Shown: positions 1-5,079 of the stretch, in pieces
How positions within the stretch are numbered: the stretch's first letter is position 1
Layout: each line of letters starts with the position of its first letter
Origin: Thermoguttaceae bacterium
Lineage (GTDB): Bacteria; Planctomycetota; Planctomycetia; Pirellulales; Thermoguttaceae
Reading direction: 5' to 3'
NCBI GenBank assembly: GCA_017549085.1
Contig: JAFYVO010000419.1
Coordinates: 1-5,079 of the forward strand
Length of the DNA: 5,079 bases
Notes under the pieces: generated by a model
The model's database searches: none
What the model was told of the DNA's origin: nothing
What the model saw: only the letters and a program-made list of their open reading frames with translations
Translations under genes and position numbers: made by a program

Positions 1-1
1 C

Positions 2-3000
2 GACGACGCTCCCGCCGCCGACGACGAAACCGTTCCCCAACCCGAAAACGACGCGAAAAGTCTCGCCAAATCCGAAAACGACGCGGAAAACCTCCTCGAA
101 CGCGACGACGCGCACGAGATCGTTTGGACGCTCAATCTAACCGCGGCGAACCCTTACGTTCAAGACTTGAACGTTCGCGGTTGCGTCGCCGCGCGCGAAT
201 GGGCGTTTCGCGGCGCCGTTCGCCAGCTCGATCTTGCGCCGATCGTTCAACGTCTCGACGCGGAATTGGGGGGGAAACTCGGCTCTTTCCGCAACGCGCA
301 AGGGCAAACGTCCTTCGACTTCGAACTAGTCGGCGACTCGACCAATCCCGCCGCGCTCCGCTTCCGCGTCGACGGCGAACTCGCCCGCGGCGCCGTCGCG
401 TCTCCGCTCCTCAAATTCCCCCTTTCCGACGTCGAAGTCCGCTACTCGGCGACGCAAGACGCGCTTGCCGTCGAACGCTTTACGGCGCGTTCCGGAGCGA
501 CGACGCTAGCGGCGTCTTATCGACAGCGCGGCCCGATTTCCGCGCCGGTCGACGGAACGCTCCGCCTCCGCTTGAACGATTACCCGCTCGACGACGCGCA
601 CTTGAAGCAGCTCGCGATCGAAAACGCCGCGCAGGCGAACGTCGAATCGGACAAACTGCGCAACCTCGTCGATTTCCTCAACGATTATCAATTTTCCGCG
701 ACGACAAACGTCGATTTGACGGTCGAAAAGTCGGCGCGAACGGAAAACGCTTGGCGTCCGACAAATCTCGTCGTCGCCGGTTCCGGGCTCGATCTCGTTT
801 GTCTCGCGTTCCCCTACCGCCTCGAACAACTCTCGGGTCGGGTCGCGCTCGACGCCGCCGGGGCGCTGACGATCGCGCTCCGTTCCGAATTCAACGACCG
901 GAGCTTAAAAATCGACGGTCGGTTCGCCGACGCGCTCGGAACGCCGAACGGCTCCGTCGAGATTGAAGGGCTCGGCGTTCCGATCGACGCGCGGCTGTTG
1001 TCGGCGCTCCCGCCTTCGAGTCGCGCCGAACTCGCCCGAATGCGCCCGTCCGGAGCGTTCGACGCCAACGTCAAAATCGATTACGTCCCCAATCGCGCCA
1101 AACCGCTGCAAGTCAAAACGACGATCGGCGTTCGCGACGCGGCGATCCAATACGACCTCTTCCCTCTCCCGATCTCGTCGATCGGCGGTTTAATCCAAAT
1201 GGAGGAAGGCGCTTGGGTCTTCTCGAACCTCTCCGGGAAGAGCGGCGCCGCCCGACTTCGCGCGTCCGGTTCGTTCGTTTCCGGCGCCGCGCTCGCCGCC
1301 TCGCCCAACGCCGGTCGACGCTCCGTTTACTCCGACGCGCCGATTCGCCCCGTTTCCGCGCTCCTCCCCGACGCCGGAACCGCTCCGCGCGGCGCCGATT
1401 TCGCCGACTTCGAACCGGCGCCCCTCGTCGATTCGATCCCGACCCCGCCGGGCGCGCCCCTCGCGCCGGACGCTTGGCAATTCGAGCTGACGACCGACGT
1501 CGAAGATTTCCCGCTCGGCGAAGAGCTGTCGAACGCGCTCGTTCATTACGACGGTCGCGAATCGTTCGAGAAATTGGGGCTTTCCGGGAAAGCGAACGGG
1601 CAAATCCGGCTCGCGTATCGCTCCGACGAGCGCAAACTCGACGTCGAGTTCGACGCGGAACCGGTCGCGGGCGCCGCGTCGATGAAACCGGCGTCGCTCC
1701 CTTACGAACTCGGCGACTTGCAGGGGCGGGCGTTTTATCGAGCGGGCGAATTCCGCGTCGCCGGGTTCCGCGCCCGCGCCGGGCGAACGACTTATTCGGC
1801 GAACCTCGCCGGACGGTTCGCGCCGAACGGCGGTTGGACGTTCGACGTTTCGGGTCTTCGCGTCGAGCAGTTGCAACTCGACCGCGACCTTTTGAGCGCG
1901 GCGCCTCCGGCGGCGGTCGCGTTCGTCGACCATTTCCAACCGAACGGTTTCTTCAACGTCGACGGCGCGCTCCGGCTCGAACGCGGCGCGACGGCGAACT
2001 CTCGGATTCAAGCCGCTTGGGACTTGCGTTTCGTCGCGCAACAAAACTCGTTCCGGCCTAACGGCGTCGCGTTAAACAACGTTTGCGGTCGCGTCCGAAC
2101 GCGCGGTTTCGCGGTCGACGGAGGCTCGTTCGCGGTCGGCGGCGAGTTCGACTTGGACTCGTTCTGTTGGGGCGATCTCCTCGTTTCGCGAATGATCGGG
2201 CCCTTTTACTTCGACGGAACCGACGTTTTTTGGGGTCGCGACGCGCCGCCGGTTCGCCGTTCGACCCTTTACCAACACCCGTTTTTGCGCGAACGAATCG
2301 ACGCCGATCCGCTCTACCGCGCCGTCGGCGTCGCGGCGCGCCCGTCCCTTTATCGCGGACAAGCGCCGACCGCTTACGACGACGCGCCCCCCGGGTTCGC
2401 TCCGGACGCTCCAACGTCCCCCGCGACGTCGCGCCCGCGAAGCGCCGCCCCGGTCGCGCCCCCCGGCCTCCTCTCAAACTCCGGCTCGAACGCCGCGGCG
2501 CTCGGTTCCGGCGACCTCGTTTCGTTCCCCGGTTCGGCGCCGGTCGCGACCGTCTCCGCCGCGGACGAACGCCGCCCGATTCAAGCGCGCGTCTTCGACG
2601 GTCAAGCGACGACCGACGGCGTTTTTTACCGCCGCCAAGTCCCGACGTACAAGCTGGTTTTCAACGTCAAAAACGCTCGGCTCGCCGACGTTACCCGCGA
2701 GTTCGCGCCCGGTTCGAAACCGCTCGAAGGACGCGTCGCCGCTTACGCGACCCTTCGCGGCGAAGGGCTCAACGTCGCGACGCTCAAGGGCGAAGGCGGG
2801 TTCAGTCTCCAAGACGCGGCGCTTTACGAGTCGCCGCAAATCGTCAAAATCCTTCAAATCCTTAGCGTTCGCGAACCGGACCAAACCGCGTTCGACTCAG
2901 CGTTCGTCGACTTCCAAGTCATCGGCGACCGCCTCCAACTGAAACGCGTTCTCCTCGAAGGGAACGCCCTCACCCTTTTCGGCGACGGCTGGCTGACCGT

Positions 3001-3310
3001 CCGCGACAAGGAGAAACTGATCGACTTGACGCTCAACGCCCGCCTCGGGAGCGCGTCCGACCAAATCCCGATCGTCTCCGACTTCCTCGGCGGCGTCGGC
3101 GACCAGTTGGCGCAAATCCGCGTCGAAGGGGCGCTCGGTTCGCCGATCATTCGGCAAGAACGCTTCTCCGGCGTCAAAAAGGCTTGGTGGAACGTCTTCC
3201 CGGAACAAGAGCCGACGCCGACCGACGCCGTCCCGACCGAGCGTCCGAGACCGTTGCGCGACGCGGTTCGACGTTTGACCTCCGGCGGCGAAAAAGACGA
3301 CAAAAAATAA
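2..3310 (+). CDS. AsmA-like envelope protein, 5'-truncated by window edge
   Basis: The frame is open from base 2 to the TAA at 3308-3310, giving 1102 residues; the true start is upstream. An in-frame TTG at 167 is an internal Leu codon, not a credible start. Residues are numbered from the window edge. Residues 1-40 are an acidic, low-complexity stretch. About residues 45-725 are amphipathic beta-strand modules that recur several times. Pro/Ala/Ser-rich linkers lie near residues 429-490 and 784-858. Residues 861-1053 look like the AsmA-like C-terminal domain, including GEGGFSLQDAALYESPQIVK, a FQVIGDRLQLKRVLLEGNAL stretch and a GDGWLTV strand. The charged tail ends in EKDDKK. No membrane segment is visible; members of this family usually carry an N-terminal one, which would lie upstream. 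AsmA, TamB and YhdP relatives are long beta-groove proteins linked to phospholipid transport or outer-membrane assembly. That role is inferred here. The family call is fairly firm; the exact subfamily is not. Confidence 0.8.
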   Translation, partial: DDAPAADDETVPQPENDAKSLAKSENDAENLLERDDAHEIVWTLNLTAANPYVQDLNVRGCVAAREWAFRGAVRQLDLAPIVQRLDAELGGKLGSFRNAQGQTSFDFELVGDSTNPAALRFRVDGELARGAVASPLLKFPLSDVEVRYSATQDALAVERFTARSGATTLAASYRQRGPISAPVDGTLRLRLNDYPLDDAHLKQLAIENAAQANVESDKLRNLVDFLNDYQFSATTNVDLTVEKSARTENAWRPTNLVVAGSGLDLVCLAFPYRLEQLSGRVALDAAGALTIALRSEFNDRSLKIDGRFADALGTPNGSVEIEGLGVPIDARLLSALPPSSRAELARMRPSGAFDANVKIDYVPNRAKPLQVKTTIGVRDAAIQYDLFPLPISSIGGLIQMEEGAWVFSNLSGKSGAARLRASGSFVSGAALAASPNAGRRSVYSDAPIRPVSALLPDAGTAPRGADFADFEPAPLVDSIPTPPGAPLAPDAWQFELTTDVEDFPLGEELSNALVHYDGRESFEKLGLSGKANGQIRLAYRSDERKLDVEFDAEPVAGAASMKPASLPYELGDLQGRAFYRAGEFRVAGFRARAGRTTYSANLAGRFAPNGGWTFDVSGLRVEQLQLDRDLLSAAPPAAVAFVDHFQPNGFFNVDGALRLERGATANSRIQAAWDLRFVAQQNSFRPNGVALNNVCGRVRTRGFAVDGGSFAVGGEFDLDSFCWGDLLVSRMIGPFYFDGTDVFWGRDAPPVRRSTLYQHPFLRERIDADPLYRAVGVAARPSLYRGQAPTAYDDAPPGFAPDAPTSPATSRPRSAAPVAPPGLLSNSGSNAAALGSGDLVSFPGSAPVATVSAADERRPIQARVFDGQATTDGVFYRRQVPTYKLVFNVKNARLADVTREFAPGSKPLEGRVAAYATLRGEGLNVATLKGEGGFSLQDAALYESPQIVKILQILSVREPDQTAFDSAFVDFQVIGDRLQLKRVLLEGNALTLFGDGWLTVRDKEKLIDLTLNARLGSASDQIPIVSDFLGGVGDQLAQIRVEGALGSPIIRQERFSGVKKAWWNVFPEQEPTPTDAVPTERPRPLRDAVRRLTSGGEKDDKK
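44..85 (+). repeat. Short direct repeat encoding ENDA in acidic stretch
   Basis: GAAAACGACGCG occurs at 44-55 and again at 74-85, exactly 30 bases apart. It encodes ENDA twice with a 10-residue period (PENDAKSLAK then SENDAENLLE). It lies in the acidic low-complexity part of the AsmA-like protein and is probably a linker expansion. Confidence 0.6.
419..733 (+). repeat. AsmA-like protein, module unit 1 (divergent)
   Basis: Part A (419-532) begins PLSDVEVRY and continues with FTARSGATTLAASY. Part B (548-733) has a YPLDDAHLKQLA strand-helix followed by RNLVDFLNDYQFSATTNVDL. The order and residue pattern match the units at 818-1090 and 1700-1987, but part B carries an insertion of roughly 15 residues. 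Detected by eye at protein level only; the DNA is not obviously repeated. Confidence 0.45.
818..1090 (+). repeat. AsmA-like protein, module unit 2
   Basis: Part A (818-931) reads RLEQLSGRV and ends in IDGRFADA. Part B (968-1090) reads GLGVPIDARLLSALPPSSRA and then RPSGAFDANVKIDY. Part B starts 150 bases after part A, almost the same offset as the 153 bases in the unit at 1700-1987. The LLSA-PP core and the P-x-G-F/A-F-x-V/A-x pattern are shared between the two. Confidence 0.6.
1700..1987 (+). repeat. AsmA-like protein, module unit 3
   Basis: Part A (1700-1831) reads PYELGDLQGRAFYRAGEFRV and later GRTTYSANLAGRFA. Part B (1853-1987) reads GLRVEQLQLDRDLLSAAPPA and then FQPNGFFNVDGALRL. It aligns by eye with the unit at 818-1090 (GRFA, GL.V, LLSA.PP, P.G.F). 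Isolated part-A-like segments without a clear part B also occur at 1169-1285 (PISSIGGLIQMEEGAWVFSN) and 2063-2155 (GVALNNVCGRVRTRGFAV). Confidence 0.6.
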
Positions 3311-3311
3311 C

Positions 3312-3326
3312 GCGGCGCAACGCCGC
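3312..3326 (+). other. Small GC hairpin just after the AsmA-like stop codon
   Basis: GCGGCG (3312-3317) and CGCCGC (3321-3326) form a perfect 6-bp stem around a CAA loop, starting one base after the TAA. It is followed by TCTGTTAACC, not a T-run, so it is not a canonical intrinsic terminator. It could still stabilise the transcript end or arise by chance in GC-rich DNA. Confidence 0.35.
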
Positions 3327-3352
3327 TCTGTTAACCGCGACGTTTTTCAACA

Positions 3353-3392
3353 TTTTCAAAGACGCTCGTCGCGGCTTGCGAGCGTCGGAAAA
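3353..3392 (+). terminator. Possible transcription-end hairpin, non-canonical
   Basis: GACGCTCG (3361-3368) pairs perfectly with CGAGCGTC (3379-3386) around a 10-base loop. Outside a small internal bulge, TTTTC (3353-3357) can pair with GAAAA (3388-3392), lengthening the stem. It sits about 50 bases after the AsmA-like stop and before the next promoter, which is where a terminator is expected. No T-tract follows on the plus strand, so Rho-independent action is doubtful. Confidence 0.35.
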
Positions 3393-3428
3393 CTTTCGAA
3401 AAAATCGCGCCGCCGCTCCGCTAAAGAC

Positions 3429-3457
3429 TCGCAACGCGGCGCCGAATCGGGTATAAT
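3429..3457 (+). promoter_or_regulatory. Sigma-70-type promoter for the Tat-signal protein gene
   Basis: A perfect TATAAT lies at 3452-3457, preceded directly by AATCGGG (3445-3451). At 17-bp spacing the -35 position is TCGCAA (3429-3434), matching TTGACA at only three of six bases, so the -10 region and its GGG extension probably dominate. Transcription would begin near 3464, leaving a leader of about 70 bases before the ATG at 3535. Nearly the same 13-base motif occurs upstream of the next gene at 4679-4691. Confidence 0.7.
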
Positions 3458-3522
3458 CGTCTTGGGCGCTCGCCGAACCTCGACGCGCCGTTTTCGTTAA
3501 TCTCTTATCTCAACGTCGTCAT

Positions 3523-3528
3523 AAGGAG
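3523..3528 (+). promoter_or_regulatory. Ribosome binding site AAGGAG
   Basis: AAGGAG lies six bases before the ATG at 3535. This near-ideal spacing fixes the start of the Tat-signal protein and puts its RR motif close to the N-terminus, as expected. Confidence 0.85.
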
Positions 3529-3534
3529 CCGCCG

Positions 3535-4653
3535 ATGCAACCGAATCCCTCCGAAAACCCGCGTTCGCCGCAACACGTTACCCGCCGCGACGCGCTGAAA
3601 ACGACCGTCGCCGCCGCGCTGGCCTCGACCGCGAGCGTCGCCGGGCTGCGCAGTTACGAAGAACGAAACTTGGTCGCGCAAGAAGCGCAAAACGCCGCCA
3701 ACGGAGCGAACGCCGCGAACGGCGCCGCGCAAGTCGACGGTCGCTCCGGCGCGACGCGCACGTCGTTCGCCGTCAAGCCGCGCGCCAAACTCAACGCGAA
3801 AGTTCCGCTCGCGAAGCTCGGGAAAGACCTCGTCGTCAGCCGCGTCATTTTAGGCGGAAACCTGATCGGCGGGTACGCGCACGCTCGCGACTTGATTTAC
3901 GTTTCCGATTTAATTAAAGCGTACCACACCGAGCAAAAGTGCGTCGAAACGTTTATGCTCGCGGAAGAATGCGGGATCAACGCTTTCCTCGGCGACTGGA
4001 ACCAAGGTCAGATGATGGCCAACTACTGGAAGTGGACCGACGGCAAGATGAAGCTGATTTCGCAATGCACCGACGATCCGGACGTCGTCAAGCGCACGAT
4101 CGACTGCGGCTCGGCGGCGGTCTATCCGCAGGGCGAAACGTGCGACCGCCTCGTCCGCGAAGGGAAACTCGACCGCTTGGCCGAGATCGTCGAAACGATT
4201 CGCGACGCGGGTCTCCCGGCGGGCTTGGGCGCTCACCGCGTCGAAACGCTCCAAGCGGCGCTCGACTTCGGAATCGTCCCGGACTTCTGGATGAAGACGT
4301 ACCACCCGCTGACCTATTGGTCGGCGCAACACCCGCAGGAATGCGACAACGTCTACTGCCGCCGCCCGGACGACACGAAGGCGTTTATGGAAGCGCGCCC
4401 GGAACCTTGGGTCGCGTTCAAAACGTTGGCCGCCGGCGCCGTTTCGCCGCAACAGGGGTTCCGCTTCGCGCTCGACGGCGGCGCCGACTTCCTTTGCGTC
4501 GGGATGTACGACTTCCAAATCGTCGACGATATTAATATCTATACGGATATCGCCGCGAACCCGTCCGGCGCCCGAACCCGCCGCGCCCTCCCGGACGTCG
4601 ACCGCGCCGAGTACGAACGCAAGCTCGAAGAAGCGGAAGAAGCCGACGCGTAA
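3535..4653 (+). CDS. Tat-exported aldo/keto-reductase-like TIM-barrel protein
   Basis: Complete, 372 residues. The start is set by AAGGAG six bases upstream and a promoter about 80 bases upstream. Residues 16-22 (TRRDALK) form a twin-arginine motif with Ala in place of the usual Phe, followed by a hydrophobic stretch (23-37), so export in folded form is likely. Residues 48-66 are an Ala/Asn/Gly spacer. From residue 92 the layout follows aldo/keto reductases: LVVSRVILGGNLIGG (99-113), AEECGINAFLG (143-153), the LAEIVETIRDAGLPAGLGAH stretch (215-234), and VAFKTLAAGAVSP with FLCVGM near the end. The AKR Asp-Tyr-Lys-His catalytic set is not visible. The DTA...YG position reads GDWNQGQ (153-159), the Lys strand reads LISQC (174-178), and the His strand reads AAVYPQG (194-200). 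It may therefore be a non-redox or differently cofactored relative. The mature part holds eight Cys, including C270 and C275 close to H266. The C-terminus is acidic. Substrate and reaction are unknown. Fold and export are fairly firm; an AKR reaction is doubtful. Confidence 0.85.
   Translation: MQPNPSENPRSPQHVTRRDALKTTVAAALASTASVAGLRSYEERNLVAQEAQNAANGANAANGAAQVDGRSGATRTSFAVKPRAKLNAKVPLAKLGKDLVVSRVILGGNLIGGYAHARDLIYVSDLIKAYHTEQKCVETFMLAEECGINAFLGDWNQGQMMANYWKWTDGKMKLISQCTDDPDVVKRTIDCGSAAVYPQGETCDRLVREGKLDRLAEIVETIRDAGLPAGLGAHRVETLQAALDFGIVPDFWMKTYHPLTYWSAQHPQECDNVYCRRPDDTKAFMEARPEPWVAFKTLAAGAVSPQQGFRFALDGGADFLCVGMYDFQIVDDINIYTDIAANPSGARTRRALPDVDRAEYERKLEEAEEADA
3691..3726 (+). repeat. Two 18-base tandem units encoding NAANGA
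   Basis: Units 3691-3708 and 3709-3726 are identical at 15 of 18 bases and encode NAANGA-NAANGA. They lie between the Tat signal and the barrel domain of the exported protein, so they probably form a flexible spacer. Differences fall at third codon positions, which suggests an old duplication or selection for Ala/Asn. Confidence 0.6.
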
Positions 4654-4669
4654 ACGCCCCCCCTTCCGG

Positions 4670-4691
4670 AATCGGGAAAATCGGGTAAAAT
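4670..4691 (+). promoter_or_regulatory. Probable promoter for the tRNase Z-like gene
   Basis: AATCGGGTAAAAT at 4679-4691 differs from the upstream promoter motif at 3445-3457 by one base, giving a -10 of TAAAAT (4686-4691). A second AATCGGG lies 9 bases earlier (4670-4676), forming an imperfect tandem. No good -35 is seen; TTCCGG at 4664-4669 matches only two bases. It starts 16 bases after the previous stop codon and would give a leader of about 95 bases. Confidence 0.55.
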
Positions 4692-4791
4692 AGCGTTCGG
4701 TTTGTTCCGCGATCTTTCGGAGTCGCCCCGACCCGACGCGGACGAACGAACGCGCCTCCCCGGCGACGCGTCGACGAAAGAAGCCCCCGAA

Positions 4792-5079
4792 ATGTCCGAA
4801 TCCCCCAAAAAGCCGAAGTTTAACCCGGCGCTCGACAATTACGCGGAACGCGCGTCGTACCGCCAAATCAAGTGCGAACTCTTCACCGTCGAAGGGTTTT
4901 CCCGCGCTCCGGTCAAGACGTTTTGGCGCGTTCCGGAGTTCAAACTCGGGTTCGACCTCGGTTGGCAACCTTGGGAGTTTATGGGAACGCCGCGCTATTT
5001 TGTGTCGCACACCCATATGGATCACATCTTGGCGCTCCCGGCTTACGTCGCTCGTCGGCGTATGATGAAGATGGAGCCG
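4792..5079 (+). CDS. tRNase Z-like metallo-beta-lactamase-fold protein, 3'-truncated
   Basis: The first 96 residues are present and the frame is open to the window end. Residues 72-78 read SHTHMDH (5005-5025), the HxHxDH zinc-binding motif of the metallo-beta-lactamase fold (H73, H75, D77, H78). The stretch around FDLGW (54-58), then [20 protein letters not shown] and MKMEP, recalls short-form tRNase Z of the plant type, where SH(T/S)HMDHIGGLPMYVATRG is followed by KMKPP. tRNase Z cuts the 3' trailer from tRNA precursors in the cytoplasm; that activity is inferred, since the rest of the domain and later metal ligands lie outside the window. No signal peptide is seen. The ATG at 4792 is chosen as the first ATG of the frame, with a weak purine-rich AAAGAAG (4777-4783) eight bases upstream. 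The frame is open further upstream, including a TTG at 4702, so a longer form is possible but would begin close to the promoter. Confidence 0.75.
   Translation, partial: MSESPKKPKFNPALDNYAERASYRQIKCELFTVEGFSRAPVKTFWRVPEFKLGFDLGWQPWEFMGTPRYFVSHTHMDHILALPAYVARRRMMKMEP

Noticed and set aside
167..169. TTG at 167 as the start of the AsmA-like gene
   Set aside because: The frame is open upstream to the window edge with plausible protein sequence. There is no ribosome binding site before 167, and the expected N-terminal membrane anchor is absent downstream of it.
124..966. Plus-strand open frames in another frame (124-966, 1213-2061, 2083-2865)
   Set aside because: All give extremely Arg-rich translations typical of shifted reading of GC-rich codons. 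The frame of the AsmA-like protein is uninterrupted through all of them.
1190..2044. Minus-strand open frame of 284 codons inside the AsmA-like gene
   Set aside because: The translation is Arg/Glu-rich low complexity without a recognisable domain, and the opposite strand has a convincing protein.
4664..4671. TTCCGGAA palindrome after the Tat-signal gene as a terminator
   Set aside because: It has no loop and no T-tract. Eight-base palindromes are common by chance, and it overlaps the likely promoter region of the next gene.
3910..5025. Long open frame of 371 codons on the minus strand
   Set aside because: It lies antisense to the Tat-signal gene and the start of the tRNase Z-like gene, both well supported by promoters, a ribosome binding site or motifs. 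Its translation is Arg/Val/Phe-rich with no recognisable domain, as expected from a GC-rich antisense shadow.
1..5079. Mobile element, CRISPR array, tRNA/rRNA or defence system
   Set aside because: No inverted terminal repeats, spaced direct repeats, transposase or integrase motifs, or tRNA-like folds were seen. All space apart from the gaps of 224 and 138 bases is coding.

Overview
The window is GC-rich bacterial DNA with three genes on the plus strand. Two of them run off the window edges. The most likely source is a planctomycete. The reasons are a very large AsmA-like protein, a Tat-exported aldo/keto-reductase-like protein of a type I associate with Planctomycetes, and a GGGTATAAT-type promoter. 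This assignment comes from recognising protein style, not from a database search.

Layout. Positions 2-3310 hold the 3' part (1102 codons) of an AsmA-like cell-envelope protein whose start lies upstream of the window. It is built from repeated beta-rich modules and ends in a typical AsmA-like C-terminal domain. Positions 3311-3534 are a gap with two hairpins, neither followed by a T-tract, then a TATAAT promoter and a strong ribosome binding site. Positions 3535-4653 encode a complete 372-residue Tat-signal protein with an aldo/keto-reductase-like barrel but without the usual catalytic residues. Positions 4654-4791 are a short gap with a second copy of the same promoter motif. From 4792 to the window end lies the first 96 codons of a metallo-beta-lactamase-fold protein resembling tRNase Z of the plant short-form type.

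Working together. The genes share a strand, but each of the last two appears to have its own promoter. They look like neighbouring single transcription units rather than one operon. Two act in the envelope or outside the cytoplasm (AsmA-like, Tat substrate); the third is probably a cytoplasmic RNA-processing hydrolase. I see no mobile element, CRISPR array, tRNA, rRNA or defence system. The region looks like ordinary chromosome, and the most interesting item is the exported AKR-like protein.
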